This document shows, piece by piece, positions 37,176 through 50,469 of a DNA stretch of 64,000 nucleotides. Below the pieces are notes generated by a model. That model worked only from the letters and a program-made list of their open reading frames with translations, was not told the origin of the DNA and did not search any database. The DNA is taken from NCBI GenBank assembly GCA_031769625.1, contig JAUIMM010000202.1, forward strand, positions 11,146,001 to 11,210,000, in the 5' to 3' direction. A program made the translations under genes and the position numbers. Numbering within the stretch: the stretch's first letter is position 1; every line of letters starts with the position of its first letter. The stretch is from Taudactylus pleione (lineage: Eukaryota; Chordata; Amphibia; Anura; Myobatrachidae).

Positions 37176-38061
37176 CTGTTATCTTTTGCAAAAATAGTGT
37201 TCAATAGAATGATGTATTGTGTTTATACATTGTTGTGTTGGAGTAAAAGCTCCTGATTCATTGATTGGCTCGAAAATAGATTCAATTTAAAATGGTGTTT
37301 CCTGACTAGCTAAGCCTCAATCTTTACAGATTGAGGTTTTCCAAAAAGGAGAAAAAGTGCAAAGGCACCTGCTAAAGATCCAGTGATGACGGCAAACCAC
37401 ATAGAATGATCCTTCTTCTGACAGGTAAGTGCTACTAAAGGACATCATCAAGCAGACACTTCCTGCCAAACTACTGTGTATGGCTTTGATCTTCCAGAGC
37501 TTTCATCATACTGATCCTGGAGGACCATGGGATGCAACGTAGTGAACCCTGTCATTACTCTGCAAATGACTCATGTCTCTATCTTCTCAGCAAAATTCTC
37601 CTAAGTTCCATCTTGACTGTAGACAACATCAGCAATGAAAAAGGCCAGCCATTTACGTCTCAGCATCAGGGTGGAGACGAAGCAGTAATCAAAGAAAGAT
37701 TCCTACTAAATTGGTGTACTCTACTGCTGTATTTCGACGCTTTATTACATTGTTTGGCATCATATTTACCTAATGTTATCTGCCATAGCATTTTGTCCTT
37801 ATATAAAATGTTGATGTATCACTTTTATGAATTGTTATCTGCTGCATTTTAGCTTTATGTTTAACATTGTTATATATGTTATACACTTTTTTACTGTATG
37901 ACACAGCATAATGTGCTTATATTACCGTCATGCATTGTTCTATTATTTGTACATTGCTGCAGTATTATGTTTTAATATTAAGTTGTTATGTAATAGTTAT
38001 ATGTTGTTGACTTAAGCAATTTTGCTCTGTATATAGCATTGATATGTATAACATTAATACA
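37176..38061 (+). repeat. Satellite unit 43
   Basis: 886 bp. Stem-loop palindrome, GGAGGACCATGGGATGC. Sense frame 37532-37852 starts at an ATG created by the GGATGC change. Confidence 0.97.
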
Positions 38062-38948
38062 CTGTTATCTTTTGCAAAAATAGTGTTCAATAGAATGATG
38101 TATTGTGTTTATACATTATTGTGTTGGAGTAAAAGCTCCTGATTAATTGATTGGCTCGAAAATAGATTCAATTTAAAATGGTGTTTCCTGACTAGCTAAG
38201 CCTCAATCTTTACAGATTGAGGTTTTCCAAAAGGAGAAATAGTGCAAACGCACCTGCTAAAGATCCAGCGATGACAGCAAATCTCATGGAATGATCCTTC
38301 TTCTGACAGGTAAGAGCTACTAAAGGACATCATCAAGCAGACACTTCCTGCCAAAATACTGTGTATTGCTTTGATCTTCCAGAACTTTCATCCTACTGAT
38401 CCTGGTGGTCCATGGGGTCCAACGTAGTGAACCCTGTCATTACTCTGCAAATGACTCATGTCTCTATGTTCTCAGCAAATTTCTCCTAAGTTCCATCTTA
38501 ACTGTAGACAACATCAGCAATGAAGAAGGACAGCCATTTACGTCTCAGCATCAGGGTGGAGACGAAGCAGTAATCAAAGAAAGATTCCTGCTAAATTGGT
38601 GTACTCTACCTCTGTATTACGACGCTTTATTAAATTGTTTGGCATCATATTTACCTAATGTTATCTGCCATAGTATTTTGTCCTTATATAAAATGTTGAT
38701 ATATCACTCTTATGAATTGTTATCTGCTGCATTTTAACTTTATGTTTAACATTGTTATATATGTTATACACTTTTTTACTGTATGACACAGCATAATGTG
38801 CTTATATTACTGTCATGCATTGTCTTTATTATTTGTACATTGCCGCAGTATTATGTTTTAATATTAAATTGTTATGTAATAGTTATATGTTGTTGACTTA
38901 AGCAATTTTGCCTCTGTATATAGCATTGATATGTATAACATTAATACA
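38062..38948 (+). repeat. Satellite unit 44
   Basis: 887 bp. Unit-42 type with CTATGTTCTCAG; stem-loop palindrome, one-A loss. Sense frame 38405-38737. First unit of the duplicated 2656-bp trimer. Confidence 0.97.
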
Positions 38949-39835
38949 CTGTTATCTTTTGCAAAAATAGTGTTCAATAGAATGATGTATTGTGTTTATA
39001 CATTGTTGTGTTGGAGTAAAAGCTCCTCATTCATTGATTGGCTCGAAAATAGATTCAATTTAAAATGGTGTTTCCTGACTAGCTAAGCCTCAATCTTTAC
39101 AGATTGAGGTTTTCCAAAAAGGAGAAAAAGTGCAAACGCACCTGCTAAATATCCAGCGATGACGGCAAACCTCATAGATTGATCCTTCTTCTGACAGGTA
39201 AGTGCTACTAAAGGACATCATCAAGCAGACACTTCCTGCCAAACTACTGTGTATGGCTTTGATCTTCAAGAGCTTTCATCATACTGATCCTGGAGGTCCA
39301 TGGGATCCAACGTAGTGAACCCTGTCATTACTCTGCAAATGACTCATGTCTCTATCTTCTCAGCAAAATTCTCCTAAGTTCCATCTTGACTGTAGACAAC
39401 ATCAGCAATGAAGAAGGCCAGCCATTTACTTTTCAGCATCAGGGTGGAGACAAAGCAGTAATAAAAGAAAGTTTCCTGCTAAATTGTTGTACTCTACCGC
39501 TGTATTACAACGCTTTATTACATTATTTGGCATCATATTTACCTAATGTTATCTGCCATAGCATTTTGTCCTTATATAAAATGTTGATGTATCACTGTTA
39601 TGAATTGTTATCTGCTGCAGTTTAGCTTTATGTTTAACATTGTTATATATGTTATACACTTTTTTACTGTATGACACAGCATAATGTGCATATATTACAG
39701 TCATGCATTGTTTTATTATTTGTACATTGCCGCTGTATTATGTTTTAATATTAATTTGTTCTGTAATAATTATATGTTGTTGACTTAAGCAATTTTGCCT
39801 GTGTATATAGCATTGATATTTACAACATTAATACA
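38949..39835 (+). repeat. Satellite unit 45
   Basis: 887 bp. Stem-loop palindrome, C-plus with GGATCC, CTTCAAGAGC, CATAGATTGATCC. Sense frame 39386-39625. Confidence 0.97.
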
Positions 39836-40717
39836 CTGCTATCTTTTGCAAAAATAGTGTTCAATAGAATGATGTATTGTGTTTATACATTGTTGTGTTT
39901 GAGTATAAGCTCCTGATTCCTTGATTGGCTCAAAAATAGATCACATTTAAAATAGTGTTTCCTGACTAGCTAAGCCTCAATCTTTAAAGATTGAGGTTTT
40001 CTAAAAAGGAGAAATAGTGCAAACGCACCTGCTATAGATCCAGCGATGACAGCAAACCTCATGGAATGATCCTTCTTCTGACAGGTAAGTGCTACTAAAG
40101 GACGTCATCAAGCAGACACTTCCTGCCAAAATACTGTGTATTGCTTTGATCTTCCAGAACTTTCATCCTACTGATCCTGGAGGTCCATGGGGTCCAACGT
40201 AGTGAACCCTGTCATTACTCTGCAAATGACTCGTCTCTATTTTCTAAGCAAAATTCTCCTAAGTTCCATCTTGACTGTAGACACCATCAGCAATGAAGAA
40301 GGCCAGCCATTTACATCTCAGCATCAGGGTGGAGATGAAGCAGTAATCAAAGAAAGATTCCTGCTAAATTGGTGTACTCTACCGCTGTATTACGATGCTT
40401 TATTAAATTGTTTGGCATCATATTTACCTAATGTTATCTGCTATAGTATTTTGTCCTTATATAAAATGTTGTTATATCACTGTTATGAATTGTTATCTGC
40501 TGCATTTTAACTTTATATTTAACATTGTTATATATGTTATACACTTTTTTACTGTATCACACAGCATAATGTGCTTATATTACCGTTGCATTGTTTTATT
40601 ATTTGTACATTGCCGCTGTATTATGTTTTAATATTAAGTTGTTATGTAATAGTTATATGTTGTTGACTTAAGCAATTTTGCTCTGTATATAGCATTGATA
40701 TGTATAACATTAATACA
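39836..40717 (+). repeat. Satellite unit 46
   Basis: 882 bp. Perfect palindrome followed by TTTTCTAAAAAGG. C-plus; GACTCGTCTC lacks two bases (destroying the AP-1-like word), giving a sense frame 40187-40510 from an ATG at GGTCCATGGGG. CCGTTGCATTG is also short by three. Confidence 0.97.
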
Positions 40718-41604
40718 CTGTTATCTTTTGCAAAAATAGTGTTCAATAGAATGATGTATTGTGTTTATACATTGTTGTGTTGGAGTAAAAGCTCCTGATT
40801 AATTGATTGGCTCGAAAATAGATTCAATTTAAAATGGTGTTTCCTGACTAGCTAAGCCTCAATCTTTACAGATTGAGGTTTTCCAAAAGGAGAAATAGTG
40901 CAAACGCACCTGCTAAAGATCCAGCGATGACAGCAAATCTCATGGAATGATCCTTCTTCTGACAGGTAAGAGCTACTAAAGGACATCATCAAGCAGACAC
41001 TTCCTGCCAAAATACTGTGTATTGCTTTGATCTTCCAGAACTTTCATCCTACTGATCCTGGTGGTCCATGGGGTCCAACGTAGTGAACCCTGTCATTACT
41101 CTGCAAATGACTCATGTCTCTATGTTCTCAGCAAATTTCTCCTAAGTTCCATCTTAACTGTAGACAACATCAGCAATGAAGAAGGACAGCCATTTACGTC
41201 TCAGCATCAGGGTGGAGACGAAGCAGTAATCAAAGAAAGATTCCTGCTAAATTGGTGTACTCTACCGCTGTATTACGACGCTTTATTAAATTGTTTGGCA
41301 TCATATTTACCTAATGTTATCTGCCATAGTATTTTGTCCTTATATAAAATGTTGATATATCACTCTTATGAATTGTTATCTGCTGCATTTTAACTTTATG
41401 TTTAACATTGTTATATATGTTATACACTTTTTTACTGTATGACACAGCATAATGTGCTTATATTACTGTCATGCATTGTCTTTATTATTTGTACATTGCC
41501 GCAGTATTATGTTTTAATATTAAATTGTTATGTAATAGTTATATGTTGTTGACTTAAGCAATTTTGCCTCTGTATATAGCATTGATATGTATAACATTAA
41601 TACA
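40718..41604 (+). repeat. Satellite unit 47
   Basis: 887 bp. Copy of unit 44 at a distance of 2656 bp. Sense frame 41061-41393. Confidence 0.97.
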
Positions 41605-42491
41605 CTGTTATCTTTTGCAAAAATAGTGTTCAATAGAATGATGTATTGTGTTTATACATTGTTGTGTTGGAGTAAAAGCTCCTCATTCATTGATTGGCTC
41701 GAAAATAGATTCAATTTAAAATGGTGTTTCCTGACTAGCTAAGCCTCAATCTTTACAGATTGAGGTTTTCCAAAAAGGAGAAAAAGTGCAAACGCACCTG
41801 CTAAATATCCAGCGATGACGGCAAACCTCATAGATTGATCCTTCTTCTGACAGGTAAGTGCTACTAAAGGACATCATCAAGCAGACACTTCCTGCCAAAC
41901 TACTGTGTATGGCTTTGATCTTCAAGAGCTTTCATCATACTGATCCTGGAGGTCCATGGGATCCAACGTAGTGAACCCTGTCATTACTCTGCAAATGACT
42001 CATGTCTCTATCTTCTCAGCAAAATTCTCCTAAGTTCCATCTTGACTGTAGACAACATCAGCAATGAAGAAGGCCAGCCATTTACTTTTCAGCATCAGGG
42101 TGGAGACAAAGCAGTAATAAAAGAAAGTTTCCTGCTAAATTGTTGTACTCTACCGCTGTATTACAACGCTTTATTACATTATTTGGCATCATATTTACCT
42201 AATGTTATCTGCCATAGCATTTTGTCCTTATATAAAATGTTGATGTATCACTGTTATGAATTGTTATCTGCTGCAGTTTAGCTTTATGTTTAACATTGTT
42301 ATATATGTTATACACTTTTTTACTGTATGACACAGCATAATGTGCATATATTACAGTCATGCATTGTTTTATTATTTGTACATTGCCGCTGTATTATGTT
42401 TTAATATTAAGTTGTTCTGTAATAATTATATGTTGTTGACTTAAGCAATTTTGCCTGTGTATATAGCATTGATATTTACAACATTAATACA
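41605..42491 (+). repeat. Satellite unit 48
   Basis: 887 bp. Copy of unit 45. Sense frame 42042-42281. Confidence 0.97.
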
Positions 42492-43373
42492 CTGCTATCT
42501 TTTGCAAAAATAGTGTTCAATAGAATGATGTATTGTGTTTATACATTGTTGTGTTTGAGTATAAGCTCCTGATTCCTTGATTGGCTCAAAAATAGATCAC
42601 ATTTAAAATAGTGTTTCCTGACTAGCTAAGCCTCAATCTTTAAAGATTGAGGTTTTCTAAAAAGGAGAAATAGTGCAAACGCACCTGCTATAGATCCAGC
42701 GATGACAGCAAACCTCATGGAATGATCCTTCTTCTGACAGGTAAATGCTACTAAAGGACGTCATCAAGCAGACACTTCCTGCCAAAATACTGTGTATTGC
42801 TTTGATCTTCCAGAACTTTCATCCTACTGATCCTGGAGGTCCATGGGGTCCAACGTAGTGAACCCTGTCATTACTCTGCAAATGACTCGTCTCTATTTTC
42901 TAAGCAAAATTCTCCTAAGTTCCATCTTGACTGTAGACACCATCAGCAATGAAGAAGGCCAGCCATTTACATCTCAGCATCAGGGTGGAGATGAAGCAGT
43001 AATCAAAGAAAGATTCCTGCTAAATTGGTGTACTCTACCGCTGTATTACGATGCTTTATTAAATTGTTTGGCATCATATTTACCTAATGTTATCTGCTAT
43101 AGTATTTTGTCCTTATATAAAATGTTGTTATATCACTGTTATGAATTGTTATCTGCTGCATTTTAACTTTATATTTAACATTGTTATATATGTTATACAC
43201 TTTTTTACTGTATCACACAGCATAATGTGCTTATATTACCGTTGCATTGTTTTATTATTTGTACATTGCCGCTGTATTATGTTTTAATATTAAGTTGTTA
43301 TGTAATAGTTATATGTTGTTGACTTAAGCAATTTTGCCCTGTATATAGCATTGATATGTATAACATTAATACA
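42492..43373 (+). repeat. Satellite unit 49
   Basis: 882 bp. Copy of unit 46, except the donor word is GGTAAATGC. Sense frame 42843-43166. Confidence 0.97.
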
Positions 43374-44260
43374 CTGTTATCTTTTGCAAAAATAGTGTTC
43401 AATACAATGATGTATTGTGTTTATACATTGTTGTGTTGGAGTAAAAGCTCCTGATTCATTGATTGGCTCGAAAATAGATTCAATTTAAAATGGTGTTTCC
43501 TGAATAGCTAAGCCTCAATCTTTACAGATTGAGGTTTTCCAAAAAGGAGAAATAGTGCAAACACACCTGCTAAAGATCCAGCAATGACAGCAAACCTCAT
43601 GGAATGATCTTTCTTCTGACAGGTAAGTGCTACTAAAGGACGTCATCAAGCAGACACTTCCTGCAAAATACTGTGTATTGCTTTGATCTTCCAGAACTTT
43701 CATCCTACTGATCCTGGAGGTCCATGGGGTCCAACGTAGTGAACCCTGTCATTATTCTGCAAATGACTCATGTCTCTATCTTCTCAGCAATATTCTCCTA
43801 AGTTCCATCTTAACAATAGACAACATCAGCAATGAAGAAGGCCAGCCATTTACGTCTCAGCATCAGGGTGGAGACGAAGCAGTAATCAAAGAAAGATTCC
43901 TGCTAAATTGGTGTACTCTACCGCTGTATTACGACGCTTTATTAAATTGTTTGGCATCATATTTACCTAATGTTATCTGCCATAGTATTTTGTCCTTATA
44001 TAAAATGTTGATATATCACTCTTATGAATTGTTATCTGCTGCATTTTAACTTTATGTTTAACATTGTTATATATGTTATACACTTTTTTACTGTATGACA
44101 CAGCATAATGTGCTTATATTACTGTCATGCATTGTCTTTATTATTTGTACATTGCCGCAGTATTATGTTTTAATATTAAATTGTTATGTAATAGTTATAT
44201 GTTGTTGACTTAAGCAATTTTGCCTCTGTATATAGCATTGATATGTATAACATTAATACA
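43374..44260 (+). repeat. Satellite unit 50
   Basis: 887 bp. Stem-loop palindrome, CTGAATAGCTAAG, CTGCAAAATAC. C-plus. No sense frame start (CTTAACAATAGAC replaces CTTGACTGTAGAC). Antisense frame 43703-43515 begins with a true ATG. Confidence 0.97.
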
Positions 44261-45146
44261 CTGTTATCTTTTGCAAAAATAGTGTTCAATAGAATGATGT
44301 ATTGTGTTTATACATTGTTGTGTTGGAGTAAAAGCTCCGGATTCATTGACTGGCTCGAAAATAGATTCAATTTAAAATGGTGTTTCCTGACTAGCTAAGC
44401 CTCAATCTTTACAGATTGAGGTTTTCCAAAAAGGAGAAAAAGTGCAAACGCACCTGCTAAAGATCCAGTGATAACGGCAAACCACATAGAATGATCCTTC
44501 TTCTGACAGGTAAGTGCTACTAAAGGACATCATCAAGCAGACACGTCCTGCCAAACTACTGTGTATGGCTTTGAACTTCCAGAGCTTTCATCATACTGAT
44601 CCTGGAGGACCATGGGATCCAACGTAGTGAACCCTGTCATTACTCTGCAAATGACTCATGTCTCTATCTTCTCAGCAAAATTCTCCTAAGTTCCATCTTG
44701 ACTGTAGACAACATCAGCAATGAAAAAGGCCAGCCATTTACGTCTCAGCATCAGGGTGGAGACGAAGCAGTAATCAAAGAAAGATTCCTACTAAATTGGT
44801 GTACTCTACTGCTGTATTTCGACGCTTTATTACATTGTTTGGCATCATATTTACCTAATGTTATCTGCCATAGCATTTTGTCCTTATATAAAATGTTGAT
44901 GTATCTCTTTTATGAATTGTTATCTGCTGCATTTTAGCTTTATGTTTAACATTGTTATATATGTTATACACTTTTTTACTGTATGACACAGCATAATGTG
45001 CTTATATTACCGTCATGCATTGTTCTATTATTTGTACATTGCTGCAGTATTATGTTTTAATATTAAGTTGTTATGTAATAGTTATATGTTGTTGACTTAA
45101 GCAATTTTGCTCTGTATATAGCATTGATATGTATAACATTAATACA
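44261..45146 (+). repeat. Satellite unit 51
   Basis: 886 bp. Unit-43 type with GGATCC restored and GACTGGCTCG. Stem-loop palindrome. Sense frame 44698-44937. Confidence 0.97.
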
Positions 45147-46034
45147 CTGTTATCTTTTGCAAAAATAGTGTTCAATAGAATGATGTATTGTGTTTATACA
45201 TTGTTGTGTTGGAGTAAAAGCTCCTGATTCATTGATTGGCTCGAAAATAGATTCAATTTAAAATGGTGTTTCCTGACTAGCTATGCCTCAATCTTTACAG
45301 ATTGAGGTTTTCCAAAAAGGAGAAATAGTGCAAACGCACCTGCTAAAGATCCAGCGATGACAGCAAACCTCATGGAATGATCCTTCTTCTGACAGGTAAG
45401 AGCTACTAAAGGACGTCATCAAGCAGACACTTCCTGCCAAAATACTGTGTATTGCTTTGATCTTCCAGAACTTTCATCCTACTGATCCTGGAGGTCCATG
45501 GGGTCCAACGTAGTGAACCCTGTCATTACTCTGCAAATGACTCATGTCTCTATCTTCTCAGCAAATTTCTCCTAAGTTCCATCTTAACTGTAGACAACAT
45601 CAGCAATGAATAAGGACAGCCATTTACGTCTCAGCATCATGGTGGAGACGAAGCAGTAATCAAAGAAAGATTCCTGCTAAATTGGTGTACTCTACCGCTG
45701 TATTACGACGCTTTATTAAATTGTTTGGCATCATATTTACCTAATGTTATCTGCCATAGTATTTTGTCCTTATATAAAATGTTGATATATCACTCTTATG
45801 AATTGTTATCTGCTGCATTTTAACTTTATGTTTAACATTGTTATATATGTTATACACTTTTTTACTGTATGACACAGCATAATGTGCTTATATTACTGTC
45901 ATGCATTGTCTTTATTATTTGTACATTGCCGCAGTATTATGTTTTAATATTAAATTGTTATGTAATAGTTATATGTTGTTGACTTAAGCAATTTTGCCTC
46001 TGTATATAGCATTGATATGTATAACATTAATACA
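45147..46034 (+). repeat. Satellite unit 52
   Basis: 888 bp. Unit-42 type; CTATGCCTC before the stem-loop. The sense frame is interrupted by TAA at 45,611-45,613 and has no long open reading. Confidence 0.97.
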
Positions 46035-46920
46035 CTGTTATCTTTTGCAAAAATAGTGTTCAATAGAATGATGTATTGTGTTTATACATTGTTGTTTTTG
46101 AGTATAAGCTCCTGATTCCTTGATTGGCTCAAAAATAGATCACATTTAAAAAAGTGTTTCCTGACTAGCTAAGCCTCAATCTTTAAAGATTGAGGTTTTC
46201 TAAAAAGGAGAAATAGTGCAAACGCACCTGCTATAGATCCAGCGATGACAGCAAACCTCACGGAATGATTCTTCTTCTGACAGGTAAGTGCTACTAAAGG
46301 ACGTCATCAAGCAGACACTTCCTGCCAAAATTCTGTGTATTGCTTTGATCTTCCAGAACTTTCATCCTACTGATCCTGGAGGTCCATGGGGTCCAACGTA
46401 GTGAACCCTGTCATTACTCTGCAAATGACTCGTCTCTATTTTCTAAGCAAAATTCTCCTAAGTTCCATCTTGACTGTAGACACCATCAGCAATGAAGAAG
46501 GCCAGCCATTTTCATCTCAGCATCAGGGTGGAGATGAAGCAGTAATCAAAGAAAGATTCCTGCTAAATTGGTGTACTCTACCGCTGTATTACGATGCTTT
46601 ATTAAATTGTTTGGCATCATATTTACCTAATGTTATCTGCTATAGTATTTTGTCCTTATATAAAATGTTGTTATATCACTGTTATGAATTGTTATCTGCT
46701 GCATTTTAACTTTATGTTTAACATTGTTATATATGTTATACACTTTTTTACTGTATGACACAGCATAATGTGCATATATTACCGTCATGCATTGTCTTTA
46801 TTATTTGTACATTGCCGCAGTATTATGTTTTAATATTACATTGTTATGTAATAGTTATATGTTGTTGACTTAAGCAATTTTGCCTCTGTATATAGCATTG
46901 ATATTTATAACATTAATACA
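46035..46920 (+). repeat. Satellite unit 53
   Basis: 886 bp. Unit-46 type in its 5' half (perfect palindrome, GACTCGTCTC); its tail has ATGCATTGTCTTTATT. Sense frame 46386-46709. Confidence 0.97.
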
Positions 46921-47806
46921 CTGTTATCTTTTGCAAAAATAGTGTTCAATAGAATGATGTATTGTGTTTATACATTGTTGTGTTGGAGTAAAAGCTCCTG
47001 ATTCATTGATTGCTCGAAAATAGATTCAATTTAAAATGGTGTTTCCTGACTAGCTAAGCCTCAATCTTTACAGATTGAGGTTTTCCAAAAAGGAGAAAAA
47101 GTGCAAACGCACCTGCTAAATATCCAGCGATGACGGCAAACCTCATAGATTGATCCTTCTTCTGACAGGTAAGTGCTACTAAAGGACATCATCAAGCAGA
47201 CACTTCCTGCCAAACTACTGTGTATGGCTTTGATCTTCCAGAGCTTTCATCATACAGATCCTGGAGGTCCATGGGATCCAACGTAGTGAACCCTGTCATT
47301 ACTCTGCAAATGACTCATGTCTCTATCTTCTCAGCAATATTCTTCTAAGTTCCATCTTGACTGTAGACAACATCAGCAATGAAGAAGGCCAGCCATTTAC
47401 GTTTCAGCATCAGAGTGGAGACGAAGCAGTAATCAAAGAAAGTTTCCTGCTAAATTGTTGTACTCTACTGCTGTATTACGACGCTTTATTACATTATTTG
47501 GCATCATATTTACCTAATGTTATCTGCCATAGCATTTTGTCCTTATATAAAATGTTGATGTATCACTGTTATGAATTGTTATCTGCTGCATTTTAGCTTT
47601 ATGTTTAACATTGTTTTATATGTTATACACTTTTTTACTGTATGACACAGCATAATGTGCATATATTACCGTCATGCATTGTTTTATTATTTGTACATTG
47701 CCGCTGTATTATGTTTTAATATTAAGTTGTTATGTAATAGTTATATGTTGTTGACTTATGCAATTTTTCCTGTGTATATAGCATTGATATGTATAACATT
47801 AATACA
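46921..47806 (+). repeat. Satellite unit 54
   Basis: 886 bp. Unit-45 type, TTGATTGCTCG short by one G. C-plus with GGATCC. Sense frame 47357-47596. Confidence 0.97.
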
Positions 47807-48691
47807 CTGCTATCTTTTGCAAAAATAGTGTTCAATAGAATGATGTATTGTGTTTATACATTGTTGTGTTTGAGTATAAGCTCCTGATTCCTTGATTGGC
47901 TCAAAAATAGATTCAATTTAAAATGGTGTTTCCTGAATAGCTAAGCCTCAATCTTTACAGATTGAGGTTTTCCAAAAAGGAGAAATAGTGCAAACACACC
48001 TGCTAAAGATCCAGCGATGACGGCAAACCTCATGGAATGATCTTTCTTCTGACAGGTAAGTGCTACTAAAGGATGTCATCAAGCAGACACTTCCTGCAAA
48101 ATACTGTGTATTGCTTTGATCTTCCAGAACTTTCATCCTACTGATCCTGGAGGTCCATGGGGTCCAAAGAAGTGAACCCTGTCATTACTCTGCAAATTAC
48201 TCATGTCTCTATCTTCTCAGCAAAATTCTCCTAAGTTCCATCTTAACAGTAGACAACATCAGCAATGAAGAAGGCCAGTCATTTACGTCTCAGCATCAGG
48301 GTGGAGACGAAGCAGTAATCAAAGAAAGATTCCTGCTAAATTGGTGTACTCTACCGCTGTATTACGACGCTTTATTAAATTGTTTGGCATCATATTTACC
48401 TAATGTTATCTGCCATAGTATTTTGTCCTTATATAAAATGTTGATATATCACTCTTATGAATTGTTATCTGCTGCATTTTATCTTTATGTTTAACATTGT
48501 TATATATGTTATACACTTTTTTACTGTATGACACAGCATAATGTGCTTATATTACCGTCATGCATTGTTTTATTATTTGTACATTGCCGCAGTATTATGT
48601 TTTAATATTAAGTTGTTATGTAATAGTTATATGTTGTTGACTTAAGCAATTTTGCTCTGTATATAGCATTGATATGTATAACATTAATACA
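47807..48691 (+). repeat. Satellite unit 55
   Basis: 885 bp. Starts like unit 46 (GTTTGAGTATAAG) and switches to unit-50 type before the stem-loop palindrome. C-plus with GTCCAAAGAAG. Antisense ATG frame 48136-47948. The usual sense stop is TTATC here. Confidence 0.97.
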
Positions 48692-49580
48692 CTGTTATCT
48701 TTTGCAAAAATAGTGTTCAATAGAATGATGTATTGTGTTTATACATTGTTGTGTTGGAGTAAAAGCTCCTGATTCATTGATTGGCTCGAAAATAGATTCA
48801 ATTTAAAATGGTGTTTCCTGACTAGCTAAGCCTCAATCTTTACAGATTGAGGTTTTCCAAAAAGGAGAAAAAGTGCAAATGCACCTGCTAAAGATCCAGC
48901 GATGACGGCAAACCTCATAGAATGATCCTTCTTCTGACAGGTAAGTGCTACTAAAGGACATCATCAAGCAGACACTTCCTGCCAAACTACTGTGCTTGGC
49001 TTTGATCTTCCAGAGCTTTCATCATACTGATCCTGGAGGTCCATGGGATCCAACATAGTGAACCCTGTCATTACTCTGCAAATGACTCATGTCTCTATTT
49101 TCTAAGCAAAATTTTCCTAAGTTCCATCTTGACTGTAGACAACATCAGCAATGAAGAAGGCCAGCCATTTACGTCTCAGCATCAGGGTGGAGACAAAGCA
49201 GTAATCAAAGAAAGATTCCTGCTAAATTGGTGTACTCTACCGCTGTATTACGACGCTTTATTACATTATTTGGCATCATATTTACCTAATGTTATCTGCC
49301 ATAGCATTTTGTCCTTATATAAAATGTTGATGTATCACTGTTATGAATTGTTATCTGCTGCATTTTAACTTTATGTTTAACATTGTTATATATGTTATAC
49401 ACTTTTTTACTGTATAACACAGCATAATGTGCTTATATTACCGTCATGCATTGTTTTATAATTTGTATATTGCCGCAGTATTATGTTTTTTTAATATTAA
49501 GTTGTTATGTAATAGTTATATGTTGTTGACTTAAGCAATTTTGCTCTGTATATAGCATTGATATGTATAACATTAATACA
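48692..49580 (+). repeat. Satellite unit 56
   Basis: 889 bp. Stem-loop palindrome, C-plus with GGATCC. Sense frame 49129-49368. Seven T in place of four at about 49,485-49,491. Its tail (TATAACACAGC, TTATAATTTG) matches unit 63. Confidence 0.97.
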
Positions 49581-50469
49581 CTGTTATATTTTGCAAGAAT
49601 AGTGTTCAATAGAATGATGTATTGTGTTTATACATTGTTTTGTTGGAGTAAAAGCTCCTGATTCATTGATTGGCTCGAAAATAGATTCAATTTAAAATGG
49701 TGTGTCTTGACTAGCAAAGCCTGAATCTTTACAGATTGAGGTTTTCCAAAAAGGAGAAAAAGTGCAAACGCACCTGCTAAAGATCCAGCGATGACGGCAA
49801 ACCTCATGGAATGATCCTTCTTCTGACAGGTAAGTGCTACTATAGGATGTCATCAAGCAGACATTTCCTTCCAAAATACAGTGTATTGCTTTGATCTTCC
49901 AGAACTTTCATCCTACTGAGCATGGAGGTCCATGGGGTCCAACGTAGTGAACCCTGTCATTACTCTGCAAATGACTCATGTCTCTATCTTCTCAGCAAAA
50001 TTCTCCTAAATTCCATCTTGACTGTAGACAACATCAGCAATGAAGATGGCCAGCCATTTACGTCTCAGCATCAGGGTGGAGACAAAAGCAGTAATCAAAG
50101 AAAGATTCCTCCTAAATTGGTGTACTCTACCGCTGTATTACGACGCTTTATTAAATTGTTTGGCATCATATTTACCTAATGTTATCTGCCATAGTATTTT
50201 GTCATTATATAAAATGTAGATATATCACTGTTATGAATTGTTATCTGCTGCATTTTAACTTTATGTTTAACATTGTTATATATGTTATACACTTTTTTAC
50301 TGTATCACACAGCATAATGTGCTTATATTACTGTCATGCATTGTCTTTATTATTTGTACATTGCCGCAGTATTATGTTTTAATATTAAATTGTTATGTAA
50401 TAGTTATATGTTGTTGGCTTAAGCAATTTTGCCTCTGTATATAGCATTAATATGTATAACATTAATACA
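49581..50469 (+). repeat. Satellite unit 57
   Basis: 889 bp. CCTGAATCT palindrome with TAGCAAAGCC, opening the antisense frame to 59 codons (49,807-49,628). C-plus. An extra A (GACAAAAGC) shifts the sense frame; readings 49922-50179 and 50179-50382 are its fragments. Confidence 0.97.
49628..49807 (-). other. Antisense 59-codon ATG frame (unit 57)
   Basis: TTG in place of the TAG stop (GCTTTGCTAG) lengthens the hydrophobic antisense frame to 59 codons, ending LLLQQNNV and TAA. The same form is in units 61 (53,356-53,177), 64 (56,018-55,839) and 70 (61,341-61,162), and open to the window edge in unit 73. These copies belong to one higher-order repeat and so reflect amplification, not independent conservation. 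Confidence 0.15.

Larger units (their letters stand above)
38062..43373 (+). repeat. Near-exact duplication of a 2656-bp trimer
   Basis: Units 44-45-46 (887, 887 and 882 bp) are followed directly by units 47-48-49 with the same three lengths. Differences found by eye are isolated bases: CATTATTG or CATTGTTG, CTACCTCTG or CTACCGCTG, ATTAATTTG or ATTAAGTTG, and GGTAAGTGC or GGTAAATGC. Related units 42, 43 and 50-55 carry the same types in other orders, so this is one product of repeated unequal exchange among five unit types. Confidence 0.9.

Noticed and set aside
49485..49491. T-run expansion in unit 56 as a microsatellite
   Set aside because: Seven T instead of four is a single small indel, not a repeat tract.
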